From assembly GCF_900109575.1 (NCBI RefSeq), contig NZ_FOAF01000007.1:212676-276675 (forward strand): 64,000 nucleotides of DNA. The letters are read 5' to 3'. Position 1 is the first letter of the stretch. Every line of letters starts with the position of its first letter. The position numbers and the translations under genes are program-made. The DNA is from Olivibacter domesticus (GTDB lineage Bacteria; Bacteroidota; Bacteroidia; Sphingobacteriales; Sphingobacteriaceae). The notes beneath the pieces were generated by a model. It saw only the letters and a list, made by a program, of their open reading frames with translations. It did not search any database and was not told the DNA's origin. Below, piece after piece: positions 41,063 through 49,813 of the stretch.

Positions 41063-43552
41063 ATGATGTATTCTAGACGGATTAAATTACTTATTACGTC
41101 CTTAAGCATTAGCTTAATTACCAATTTTTCATTCGCTCAAAGCGCCTCGAGCAGCAATGCCGCGTCATTAAAATTGAAAATACAAAAACTAAATACACTT
41201 GGGAGCGTTTTATATTTCGCCGCCCATCCTGATGACGAAAACACAAGGCTTATCAGCTGGCTAGCCAATGAAAAGTTGTACCGCACAGGATATCTATCCC
41301 TTACGCGGGGCGATGGTGGACAAAATCTAATTGGGACTGAGCAAGCGGAAGAACTTGGTTTGGTTAGAACGCAGGAGCTACTCGCTGCGCGAGGGGATGA
41401 CGGAGGCGAGCAATTCTTCTCAACGGCAAATGATTTCGGCTTTTCCAAGACTTTTGCTGAAACATTTAAAATATGGAATAAGGAAAAAATATTAGCTGAT
41501 GCTGTTTGGGTAATACGTAACTTCCAACCTGATGTCATCATCACCCGGTTTCCCGGAGATCCTAGAGCAGGGCACGGCCACCATCAAGCCTCTTCCTTAA
41601 TCGCACAAGAAGCATTTAAAGCCGCTGCCGATCCAGCTAAGTTCCCTGAACAGCTAAAGTATGTAAAGCCCTGGCAAGCCAAACGTATATTATGGAATAC
41701 CTATAATTTTGGGAGCGCAAACACCATTAAAGAAGGACAGTTCTCTGTAGATATCGGTCAATTTAATTCTTTATTGGGCAGAACCTATGGTGAAATAGCG
41801 GCCATTAGTAGAACAAATCATAAGAGCCAAGGCTTCGGCTCTACTCCTCAACGGGGAGAAATGTACGAATATTTTGAAACGCTTGCCGGAAGTTCTCCGA
41901 AACATTCCCTTTTTGATGGTATCGACACGAACTGGTCGCGGGTTCCTCATGCACAGCACCTACAATCGCAGATCCAAAAAATTAACGACTCCTTTAACGT
42001 CGAATATCCGGCCCATTCAGTTAAGGACCTAATTGAATTACTCACAGCGTTAGAAAAATTGGGTAATAGCCCTTGGCCTTTACAGAAAGCAAAAGAAGTG
42101 AAAGAACTTATCTTTGCCTGTGCTGGAATTTGGACGGAAAGCCAAGCTTCTATTCAGAAGTATGCTTTAGGAGAAACTGTTGACGTAAATACAAATGTTG
42201 TGCTCCAAGCAAAGAACATATCTGCGTCATTAATTAGTTTAAAAGCAAATGGCGGAAATGAAAAATTTGAGAAATCTCTCCAGTTAAAATATAACCAGCT
42301 TGAACGGATAAAATCTTCATTTGTTGCACACGCCATCACACAGCCGTATTGGTTAGCTCAGCCTCATAGTTTAGGCTCATTTTCGGTACATAATCAAACA
42401 TTAATTGGTAAACCGGAAGCAGATGATCTTCCTATGATTACCGCAACGTTTAATATTGAGGGTAAAATTATAGATTATGAATTTCCTATTGTTTATAGTT
42501 TTAATGATCCTGTAAGAGGAGAGATAAAAAATCCGCTTGTTATAGCCCCACCATTAACGCTCAATCTTCATCAGAAGGCGATTATCTTCAACGGGAAAAA
42601 CCCAAAAGAAATGGAGGTCTCTTTTATCTCCAATGCTGAGCAGACACATGCAACGATCACGCCCATACTTCCTAAGGGCTGGCGCACTGAACCCGCTTTC
42701 TTCCAAGTTGATCTAGATCATCGTAATGACGAAGAATCTAAAAGTATTACCATTTACCCTGCGGAAAATGCGACAACGAACGATTCTATCTCCTTTAAAG
42801 TTTCCTATCAAACTAAAAACACCGAGATTGCCAAATCAATTAACACTATTAGCTATCAACATATTCCGCAGATTACCTGGTTTCCGCCAGCTACCGCCAA
42901 ATTAAGTAAAGTAGAAACAGGAATTTCTGCCAAACGTATAGGTTATCTTTCAGGGGCGGGCGACCTGGTTCCACAGTCATTACGTGAAATCGGATTAATT
43001 GTGGATGTTCTTTCAGAAAACGATATTATGCATAAAGATCTATCCATTTATGACGCTATTGTAACAGGTATCCGGATTTACAATGTAAACGATCGCATAC
43101 GTTTCATACAACCAAAATTATTGAGTTACGTTAAAAATGGCGGAACCCTAGTAGAACAATATAATGTTAGTGGCGGACTTAAAACAAATCAAATAGGTCC
43201 CTATCCATTTACGATATCTCGTGATAGAGTTACAGATGAAAATGCTCCTGTTAGTATAGTAGATGCACAAAATTCTCTTTTACAATTTCCAAATAAAATC
43301 ACTGAGAAAGATTTCAACGGTTGGATTCAAGAGAGGGGATTATATTTTGCAACAGATATAGATAAAGCGTACGTCACGCCTTTGGCAATGAACGATCCTG
43401 GAGAGACTTCCAATCGAGGATCATTGTTGATAGCCAAATATGGTAAGGGAAAATATGTATACACATCGTTGGCTTTTTTTAGAGAATTACCTGCCGGAGT
43501 GCCCGGTGCATATAGATTATTTGTAAATTTGCTGGCAAAAGAAAACAATTAA
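41063..43552 (+). CDS. Large exported PIG-L (LmbE) family deacetylase
   Basis: 829 residues. The signal peptide ends near residue 26 (NFSFAQ). The N-terminal PIG-L domain (about 45-290) has the zinc motif AHPDDE (54-59) and the second ligand in PRAGHGHHQAS, so it should be a zinc N-deacetylase, probably periplasmic. The middle (about 330-640) looks like beta-sandwich modules (NPLVIAPPLTLNLHQK). The last 200 residues resemble a class I amidotransferase-like fold without a visible nucleophile (IYDAIVTGIRIYNVNDRI). An amino-sugar conjugate is the likely substrate type. The next genes are a small membrane protein (5 bases away) and a sodium:solute symporter, a cluster that suggests uptake of a product. 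Confidence 0.87.
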   Translation: MMYSRRIKLLITSLSISLITNFSFAQSASSSNAASLKLKIQKLNTLGSVLYFAAHPDDENTRLISWLANEKLYRTGYLSLTRGDGGQNLIGTEQAEELGLVRTQELLAARGDDGGEQFFSTANDFGFSKTFAETFKIWNKEKILADAVWVIRNFQPDVIITRFPGDPRAGHGHHQASSLIAQEAFKAAADPAKFPEQLKYVKPWQAKRILWNTYNFGSANTIKEGQFSVDIGQFNSLLGRTYGEIAAISRTNHKSQGFGSTPQRGEMYEYFETLAGSSPKHSLFDGIDTNWSRVPHAQHLQSQIQKINDSFNVEYPAHSVKDLIELLTALEKLGNSPWPLQKAKEVKELIFACAGIWTESQASIQKYALGETVDVNTNVVLQAKNISASLISLKANGGNEKFEKSLQLKYNQLERIKSSFVAHAITQPYWLAQPHSLGSFSVHNQTLIGKPEADDLPMITATFNIEGKIIDYEFPIVYSFNDPVRGEIKNPLVIAPPLTLNLHQKAIIFNGKNPKEMEVSFISNAEQTHATITPILPKGWRTEPAFFQVDLDHRNDEESKSITIYPAENATTNDSISFKVSYQTKNTEIAKSINTISYQHIPQITWFPPATAKLSKVETGISAKRIGYLSGAGDLVPQSLREIGLIVDVLSENDIMHKDLSIYDAIVTGIRIYNVNDRIRFIQPKLLSYVKNGGTLVEQYNVSGGLKTNQIGPYPFTISRDRVTDENAPVSIVDAQNSLLQFPNKITEKDFNGWIQERGLYFATDIDKAYVTPLAMNDPGETSNRGSLLIAKYGKGKYVYTSLAFFRELPAGVPGAYRLFVNLLAKENN

Positions 43553-43557
43553 AGACA

Positions 43558-43755
43558 ATGGAGACAAAAGCAGAAAAAAAAATTAACACAGATTCATTAT
43601 TCTATCTTATAGGTGCATTCTTCGGTGCTTTAACGGGTGGCTATTGCGGAGAATCTTTCTGGGGCGCAGTGGGCGGTCTTGTGATAGGTTTATTCATAGG
43701 TATGTTTTTCTTAAATGTACTAGTAAAACGAAAAAGTGAGGAAGAAGCGGCCTAA
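43558..43755 (+). CDS. Small Gly-rich membrane protein
   Basis: 65 residues. The N-terminus is Lys/Glu-rich, followed by two hydrophobic, glycine-rich segments (LFYLIGAFFGALTGGYCG and FWGAVGGLVIGLFIGMFFLNVL), probably a membrane hairpin, and a charged tail. No family recognised. It starts 5 bases after the PIG-L gene and lies 111 bases before the symporter gene. It may be a partner of one of them; this is inference from position. Confidence 0.7.
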   Translation: METKAEKKINTDSLFYLIGAFFGALTGGYCGESFWGAVGGLVIGLFIGMFFLNVLVKRKSEEEAA

Positions 43756-43866
43756 AGCAAATGGCCTGCCCCCTTTTATAAATAGCTGGCAACAGTTCTA
43801 TTTACTAGTCTTGCTATGGCTGGTTATTTTAATCCTTTTGTTTTACTTATTCAAAATTCACTTTGA

Positions 43867-45576
43867 ATGAGTGTTATCGACTGGATTGTACTTGGTAGTA
43901 CACTTATTATAATTGTTGGCTATGGTATGTTAAAAAGCCGTGGCAGCAAAAACATTGATGGTTATCTACTTGGGAATAAGTCGCTTCCCTGGTATCATAT
44001 AGGTTTTTCAGTGATGGCCACGCAAGCAAGTGCCATCACTTTCCTTTCAGCTCCCGGCCTGGCATATTCCTCGGGTATGAGCTTTGCTCAGTTCTATTTT
44101 GGGTTGCCATTAGCAATGATAATACTCAGCATCACCTTTGTGCCTATCTTTCATAGAATGCGTGTATTTACTGCCTACGAATATCTTGAAAGACGTTTTG
44201 ACGTTAAAACCCGCGTTTTTACTGCATTTCTATTTTTATTGCAAAGGGGTTTATCTACCGGTATTACTATCTATGCACCTTCAGTGATCTTATCAAGCAT
44301 TTTACAGATAGATGCTAATTATACTACACTATTAATTGGCTCGGTGGTGGTAGTGTATACCGTTTATGGCGGTACAAAGGCTGTATCTTATACCCAATTA
44401 TTGCAGATGGGAATTATTTTTGTAGGTCTGCTTACGGCAGGATTTATGGTGGTCCATTTGTTGCCTGAAGACATTGGTTTAGTTAAGGCACTTCATATTG
44501 CCGGAAAATCGGGAAGGGCTAACGCTATTGACTTTTCATTTGACTGGAATAATCAGTATACTTTATGGAGTGGCTTAATCGGCGGTTTTTTTCTTCAATT
44601 GTCCTATTTTGGTACAGACCAGAGTCAAGTTGGAAGGTATTTAACTGGCTCATCGATACGAGATAGCCGACTTGGATTATTAATGAATGGCCTTATCAAA
44701 GTACCCCTTCAATTTTTAATATTGCTGATAGGAATTCTAGTATTTGCCTACTATCAGTACAATCAGCCTCCTCTCTTTTTTAATAAGTTAGAGCTCAACA
44801 AAATTGAAAAAAGCCAATTTCAAGACGAGCTTACCGATATCAAACAGAATTATTCAGACATTTTTGCAGAGAAACATCTACTTATAAATCAATTAAGTCA
44901 AGCCCTGGATAAGGATGATGAACACACAATAAATGGTATACGGCAAAAACTACTCGAAGCAAACGAAGAAACGGCCACCATTAGAAAAAGTCTAACGGAC
45001 TTGATGCAAAAAAATGATGCTAAGGCTGACACCAATGACAACAACTATATCTTTCTCAACTTCGTAACGGAGAAACTGCCAAAAGGTTTGGTAGGACTAC
45101 TTATAGCCATAATTTTTTTGGCTTCCATGGGGTCTACAGCAAGCGCCTTAAATTCTTTAGCTTCCACCACGGTAATAGATATCTATAAAAGATTTATACA
45201 TAAAGACGGGAGTGACGGCAGATACCTTTCTATTTCTAGACTGATGACCTTTGCTTGGGGTATTTTTTGTATAATTATTGCCTTATATGCCAGTAAGCTC
45301 GGCAATTTACTAGAAGCGGTTAATATTTTAGGTTCCTTATTTTATGGCACTATATTAGGCATTTTCGTAGTAGCGTTCTACATGAAAAAAATAAATGGAT
45401 CCGCCACTTTTATTGCAGCTATTATTGCAGAGGTAATAGTTATCTTATGTTGGAAATTTGATTTGATGGCCTTTCTTTGGCTTAATTTAGTAGGATGCGT
45501 ACTTGTTATGTTTTTTGCATTTATCATTCAGCAACTTCTAACACTTAATCCTGTCGCTAAAAGCCACATGGACTAA
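43867..45576 (+). CDS. Sodium:solute symporter family protein
   Basis: 569-residue secondary transporter of the SSS family with about 13 membrane helices. Typical are WYHIGFSVMATQASAITFLSAPG in the first helices and GGFFLQLSYFGTDQSQVGRYL with SSIRDSRLGLLMN in the middle. Between helices 8 and 9 lies a hydrophilic, coiled-coil-like insertion of about 100 residues (about 300-395, rich in Lys, Glu and Gln); such insertions are common in Bacteroidota members. The substrate is unknown; adjacency to a PIG-L deacetylase suggests an amino sugar or similar. A possible -7-like TCACTTTG ends one base before the ATG. Confidence 0.9.
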   Translation: MSVIDWIVLGSTLIIIVGYGMLKSRGSKNIDGYLLGNKSLPWYHIGFSVMATQASAITFLSAPGLAYSSGMSFAQFYFGLPLAMIILSITFVPIFHRMRVFTAYEYLERRFDVKTRVFTAFLFLLQRGLSTGITIYAPSVILSSILQIDANYTTLLIGSVVVVYTVYGGTKAVSYTQLLQMGIIFVGLLTAGFMVVHLLPEDIGLVKALHIAGKSGRANAIDFSFDWNNQYTLWSGLIGGFFLQLSYFGTDQSQVGRYLTGSSIRDSRLGLLMNGLIKVPLQFLILLIGILVFAYYQYNQPPLFFNKLELNKIEKSQFQDELTDIKQNYSDIFAEKHLLINQLSQALDKDDEHTINGIRQKLLEANEETATIRKSLTDLMQKNDAKADTNDNNYIFLNFVTEKLPKGLVGLLIAIIFLASMGSTASALNSLASTTVIDIYKRFIHKDGSDGRYLSISRLMTFAWGIFCIIIALYASKLGNLLEAVNILGSLFYGTILGIFVVAFYMKKINGSATFIAAIIAEVIVILCWKFDLMAFLWLNLVGCVLVMFFAFIIQQLLTLNPVAKSHMD

Positions 45577-45658
45577 GCTTTCCAATTATACGAGCACTAG
45601 CGCCTGCCGCCAATAATGAATAGTCAACCCTCTGCCAACGATCCATCTTTTGTTTACA

Positions 45659-46234
45659 TTAAACAACAGTTGCTTTTACCAAATACGGTAATAATTCTTT
45701 CTGAAAAGAAATAAAGTTCTTCCGAACATCGGCTACACTTACGGCCGTAAAAGCAAATGAAAAAACAATACTCTTGCTCGATTTGATTAAGAAAACAAGA
45801 TTTTCTTTCGGAATATTTGGGTCAATAACATTACTTTCTTTAAAAGAATTTATGAGAAGATTTTCAAGATCATCTGATAGCGTCTTAAGATATTCTTGTG
45901 CATTGGCCGATTCGCGAATAAAGTCCCATCCTATAAATTCATTACAGATAGTATAGGTTAGACGACTAACTTTTAAGATAAGATTGCTTAAATAAATTTC
46001 CTGATCATTTTCGGTATTGGGATTATGAACAAGGTCATCAACACCAACACGGATATAATCCATCAAAATCGCATGCAACACGAGCTCTTTACTATCGAAA
46101 TATTTATAAATGGTTGCTTTAGCGATCTTTGCTCTTTTTGCAATTTCATTGACGCTTGTTTTATTATACCCATAGCGTCTGAAGAGGTCTCTTGCAGATC
46201 GCTTAATACTTTCTTTTATTTTATCTGCTTCCAT
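45659..46234 (-). CDS. TetR/AcrR family transcriptional regulator
   Basis: 191 residues. The N-terminal helix-turn-helix is clear: RDLFRRYGYNKTSVNEIAKRA and KIAKATIYKYFDSKELVLHAIL (residues about 14-58). The C-terminal ligand domain is helical and not recognised. Its ATG (46232-46234) follows the stop codon of the lipoprotein gene with no base between, so it is the third gene of the pheS operon. The target may be the neighbouring symporter gene or a distant locus; nothing in the sequence tells. Confidence 0.92.
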   Translation of the reverse strand: MEADKIKESIKRSARDLFRRYGYNKTSVNEIAKRAKIAKATIYKYFDSKELVLHAILMDYIRVGVDDLVHNPNTENDQEIYLSNLILKVSRLTYTICNEFIGWDFIRESANAQEYLKTLSDDLENLLINSFKESNVIDPNIPKENLVFLIKSSKSIVFSFAFTAVSVADVRKNFISFQKELLPYLVKATVV

Positions 46235-46645
46235 TTAGTTTATAACTCTAATAATATTCCCTTCTCTTCTTACCTGATAAGGTTTTAAAGGGCGTTCAGC
46301 AGGCGCCTTTGATGGCATACCGTTTCTAATATCAAACTTAGCTCCGCTACAAGGATCATTTACAACAATACCTGTTGAATCGACTTCAATGGCACATCTT
46401 TTCTCTGGGTTTACAGTGCTACACCGATCAAATGCGACATAACCACCACCGGTATTATAAACCAAAACTCCCGCAACCCCACCTGTATTTGACATAGCAT
46501 AGCCACCTGCCACTTCAAGCTGATGATACTCAATTGTAGAAAATGTTTCATTCACTATAACATCGGGAATTCCATAGTAATCTTTTTGACAGGCGGTGAT
46601 AAGCAACAAAAGTACAAAAACACTCAAATTCCGATGTATATTCAT
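46235..46645 (-). CDS. Rieske-fold lipoprotein lacking cluster-binding histidines
   Basis: 136 residues. Lipoprotein signal with Cys19 in LLITAC. The rest follows the layout of small Bacteroidota Rieske proteins: LVYNTGGGYVAFDRCST, then VVNDPCSGAKFDIRNG and the PAERPLKPYQV tail. In a true Rieske protein the cluster is held by C-x-H and C-x-x-H. Here the first site reads CST (Cys75, Thr77) and the second CSGA (Cys99, Ala102), so both histidines are gone; Cys84 is an extra cysteine. A [2Fe-2S] cluster of the Rieske type is therefore unlikely. It starts 3 bases after the pheS stop and ends directly at the TetR start codon. Confidence 0.8.
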   Translation of the reverse strand: MNIHRNLSVFVLLLLITACQKDYYGIPDVIVNETFSTIEYHQLEVAGGYAMSNTGGVAGVLVYNTGGGYVAFDRCSTVNPEKRCAIEVDSTGIVVNDPCSGAKFDIRNGMPSKAPAERPLKPYQVRREGNIIRVIN

Positions 46646-46648
46646 TTA

Positions 46649-47689
46649 TTAAATAGTTTCTGATTCAAATTGTTTTAAGAAACGGATATCATTTTCAGAG
46701 AACAGTCTTAAGTCTTTAATCTCGTATTTTAAATTTGTGATGCGCTCAATACCCATCCCAAAAGCGAACCCAGTGTATTTAGCTGCGTCAATACCGCTAT
46801 TCTCTAATACATTCGGATCAACCATTCCGCAACCCAATATTTCAACCCATCCGGTATATTTGCACATATTACATCCTGCTCCTTTACAAATGGTGCAAGA
46901 AATATCCATTTCTGCAGAAGGCTCAGTAAAAGGAAAGTAAGATGGCCGGAAACGCACTTTAGTACCCTCTCCGTACATTTCTTGGACGAAATGAAATAGG
47001 GTTTGTTTCAGATCCGCAAACGATACTCCTTCATCAATATATAAACCCTCTACCTGATGAAAAAAACAATGCGCCCTTGCAGATATTGCTTCGTTTCGAT
47101 AAACTCTTCCAGGCATGATAGCTCTGAACGGTGGTTTACCATTTTCCATCATACGCACCTGCACAGACGAGGTGTGTGTACGAAGTGCGATATCGTTTCC
47201 CGCTTGCTTTCTGATAAAAAATGTATCTTGCATATCCCGGGCGGGATGCTCCTCAGGGAAATTAAGTGCACTGAAATTATGCCAGTCATCTTCAATTTCT
47301 GGTCCTTCCGCAACAACAAATCCTAACTTTTTGAATATCTCTACAATCTCTTTTCTAACGAGCGAGAGAGGATGCCGGGCGCCAAATTCAAAACCAGGGC
47401 CAGGCAGTGTAAGATCCTGACTCGGCTTCGCTTTGGATTGCTCCTCACTAAATTGATCTTTAAATTCATTGAACCTGCCTTCAGTAGCCTGCTTAAATTC
47501 ATTTAACACTTTACCTAGTGCTCTTTTCTCTTCGACAGAGACATTCTTAAATTCTTCGAAGAGATTTTTCAAAATACCTTTTGAAACTAAAAATTTTAAC
47601 CGATAAATTTCTACTTCTTCGGCAGAACTTGGTGTCCAGTTTTTAACTTCTTCCCAATATTGGTCAATTCTTTCTTGTATACTGCTCAT
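46649..47689 (-). CDS. pheS: Phenylalanine--tRNA ligase subunit alpha
   Basis: Class II synthetase subunit that forms the catalytic site of PheST. 346 residues. The N-terminal coiled-coil (1-90) binds tRNA. Motif 2 region LRTHTSSVQVRMM and MPGRVYRNEAISARAHCFFHQVEGLYID are seen, then FRPSYFPFTEPSAEMDISC and motif 3 GFAFGMGIERI. A CxxC...CxxC element (CTICKGAGCNMC) sits before GWVEILGCGMV, as in many bacteria. pheT is not adjacent. It leads a three-gene operon with a Rieske-like lipoprotein and a TetR regulator. Confidence 0.97.
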   Translation of the reverse strand: MSSIQERIDQYWEEVKNWTPSSAEEVEIYRLKFLVSKGILKNLFEEFKNVSVEEKRALGKVLNEFKQATEGRFNEFKDQFSEEQSKAKPSQDLTLPGPGFEFGARHPLSLVRKEIVEIFKKLGFVVAEGPEIEDDWHNFSALNFPEEHPARDMQDTFFIRKQAGNDIALRTHTSSVQVRMMENGKPPFRAIMPGRVYRNEAISARAHCFFHQVEGLYIDEGVSFADLKQTLFHFVQEMYGEGTKVRFRPSYFPFTEPSAEMDISCTICKGAGCNMCKYTGWVEILGCGMVDPNVLENSGIDAAKYTGFAFGMGIERITNLKYEIKDLRLFSENDIRFLKQFESETI

Positions 47690-47770
47690 TTGTTTATTGT
47701 AAAGAACTATCTTACAATAGATAATATTAAATTTTCTGCTCTTTTTCTAATTGGAGCACATATATAATTA

Positions 47771-47778
47771 CAAAAATA
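47771..47778 (-). promoter_or_regulatory. -7 box of the pheS operon
   Basis: On the - strand TATTTTTG (exact TAnnTTTG), 82 bases upstream of the pheS ATG. No standard -33 box. The leader has no obvious Phe-rich peptide or T-box. Confidence 0.45.
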
Positions 47779-47809
47779 TACAAAAGCAAACGCTTTATTC
47801 TATATATCG

Positions 47810-49000
47810 TTATTTTATTACACCCAAGGCTTTCCCAACCTTTGTAAAAGCTGCTATTGCTTTATCTAAGTGCTGCTGCTCGTGAGCAGCAGATAATTGC
47901 ACACGAATACGGGCCTTTTCTTTTGGCACTACAGGATAGTAAAAACCAATTACGTATATTCCCTCTTCCAGCATTTTGGCAGCAAAAGCTTGGGCCAGCT
48001 TTGCATCATACAACATAACAGGTACAATAGGATGAAATCCAGGCTTAATGTCAAAACCCGCATCTGTCATTTTATCTCTAAAATACTTGGTATTGTGCTC
48101 TAACTTATCCCGTAAACTTGTTGTCTCACTTAACATATCTAATACCGCTATTGACGCTCCTGTAATAGCCGGTGCTAAGGTGTTAGAAAACAAATAAGGT
48201 CGTGAGCGTTGGCGTAACATGTCAATAATCTCCTTTTTGCCAGAAGTAAACCCGCCCGACGCGCCCCCAAGAGCTTTCCCCAAGGTTCCGGTAATAATAT
48301 CAATTCTATCTATTACACCGAAATGTTCGTGGGTACCTCTTCCGGTTTTTCCAATAAAGCCCGTACAATGTGATTCGTCAATCATCACTAATGCTTCATA
48401 CCTATCCGCCAAGTCGCATATTTTGTCGAGCGGAGCAACCACGCCATCCATCGAGAAAGCTCCATCCGTAACAATAATTCGGTGTCTTGCATCTTTAGCT
48501 GCAATGAGCTGTTTCTCTAGATCTGCCATGTCAGCATTTTTATAACGAAAGCGTTGCGCTTTACATAAACGAACACCATCAATAATAGAGGCATGGTTCA
48601 ATTCGTCTGAAATAATCGCATCTTCGGCCCCAAATAAGGGTTCAAATACGCCTCCATTTGCATCAAATGCTGCGGCATATAAAATAGTATCTTCGGTTCC
48701 TAAAAATTTAGAAATTTTAGCTTCTAGCGTCTTATGAATATCTTGTGTTCCACAGATAAATCGAACCGATGACATGCCATAACCATGCGTATCAATGGCC
48801 TCCTTCGCAGCAGCTATCACTTTTGGATGTGAGGACAAACCAAGATAATTATTAGCACAGAAATTAATCACTTCTTTTCCGTCGCTTACTTTGATATCTG
48901 CACCTTGTGGTGACGTGATAATGCGTTCGCGTTTATACAATCCCGCCTCTTCTATTTCGGCTAATTCTTTTTGTAATACTGGTTGAAGTGTTTTATACAT
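47810..49000 (-). CDS. kbl: Glycine C-acetyltransferase (2-amino-3-ketobutyrate CoA ligase)
   Basis: PLP enzyme of the alpha-oxoamine synthase family that converts 2-amino-3-ketobutyrate and CoA to glycine and acetyl-CoA. 396 residues. It begins with the Kbl-type N-terminus ([21 protein letters not shown]) and has [40 protein letters not shown] and the PLP lysine in [14 protein letters not shown]. The C-terminus [22 protein letters not shown] fits Kbl rather than KAS or ALA synthase. The usual partner tdh is not beside it. It is a single gene. Confidence 0.95.
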   Translation of the reverse strand: MYKTLQPVLQKELAEIEEAGLYKRERIITSPQGADIKVSDGKEVINFCANNYLGLSSHPKVIAAAKEAIDTHGYGMSSVRFICGTQDIHKTLEAKISKFLGTEDTILYAAAFDANGGVFEPLFGAEDAIISDELNHASIIDGVRLCKAQRFRYKNADMADLEKQLIAAKDARHRIIVTDGAFSMDGVVAPLDKICDLADRYEALVMIDESHCTGFIGKTGRGTHEHFGVIDRIDIITGTLGKALGGASGGFTSGKKEIIDMLRQRSRPYLFSNTLAPAITGASIAVLDMLSETTSLRDKLEHNTKYFRDKMTDAGFDIKPGFHPIVPVMLYDAKLAQAFAAKMLEEGIYVIGFYYPVVPKEKARIRVQLSAAHEQQHLDKAIAAFTKVGKALGVIK

Positions 49001-49184
49001 ATTTTGACGATTTGCGGTAAAAATACAGATTTAAAAAGAAAAGCTGAAAGATTGATAAAAATGAACGTTGAATGTATGTTCGTATGAGAAATTATTTTTG
49101 ATCAGGCGTAATCATTTTAATAAAAGAATGATTTTTTTTATATTTACTCCACGCCAATTTAGATATAAATCAAAACCTTTTATA

Positions 49185-49676
49185 ATGAATAATGTGTTAA
49201 TTAAGAACCTTGTTAAGCAGTTACAAGATGTACAAGATGGAGACCTTTGGCTCGACGAAACTTTTGCTAAAAAAATCGATTTATTAACGGAAGAACAAGC
49301 CTTTACCAGGCCCATCCCCGAAGTGCACAGCGTTGCCGAAATTATTTCCCATCTCTTAGAATGGCGTAAAGGGTGCATACTTAAGTTGCAAGGCCAGAAA
49401 AGCTTACTCACCGTTGAAAGTCCGGAGGATTGGAAATCGAATGATGAATTAAAAAAAATTGGGTGGAAAAAACTAAAAGAGGATTTTTATGCTTCTCAAT
49501 ATCATCTAATAAGGCTTATCGAGGTAAAAGATGATAGTTTTCTCACCCAAAAATATTTAGACACAAGAGATACCTTTCAATACTTCCTAGAAGGGATGAT
49601 CCATCACGATTTATATCACTTAGGACAAATAGGGATCACTGTCAAGCTCTTAAAAGTAAAGCAATTAGTGAAATAA
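49185..49676 (+). CDS. DinB-like (DUF1572/YfiT-type) four-helix protein
   Basis: 163 residues. Helical bundle with the spaced histidines of the DinB/YfiT metal site: one in VAEIISHLLEWRKG (about residue 52) and two in GMIHHDLYHLGQIG (about 142-146). These three would bind a divalent metal. Family members are thiol-dependent transferases (bacillithiol or mycothiol) or unknown. I chose the ATG at 49185, because the preceding 39 codons of the open frame look non-coding (MIFFIFTPRQF). It is a single gene; no promoter box was convincing. Confidence 0.8.
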   Translation: MNNVLIKNLVKQLQDVQDGDLWLDETFAKKIDLLTEEQAFTRPIPEVHSVAEIISHLLEWRKGCILKLQGQKSLLTVESPEDWKSNDELKKIGWKKLKEDFYASQYHLIRLIEVKDDSFLTQKYLDTRDTFQYFLEGMIHHDLYHLGQIGITVKLLKVKQLVK

Positions 49677-49813
49677 GTTTTTGCTTCATATTAATAAAGC
49701 CTATGCGAAAAAAGTTTTGCATGGGCCACCTTCTTTAACATACTTTAACAGAAAGCACTGTAACCTTTCGGCTCCTTTATTCATCTTAATGGCATAAATT
49801 GCAGGTAAATTAC

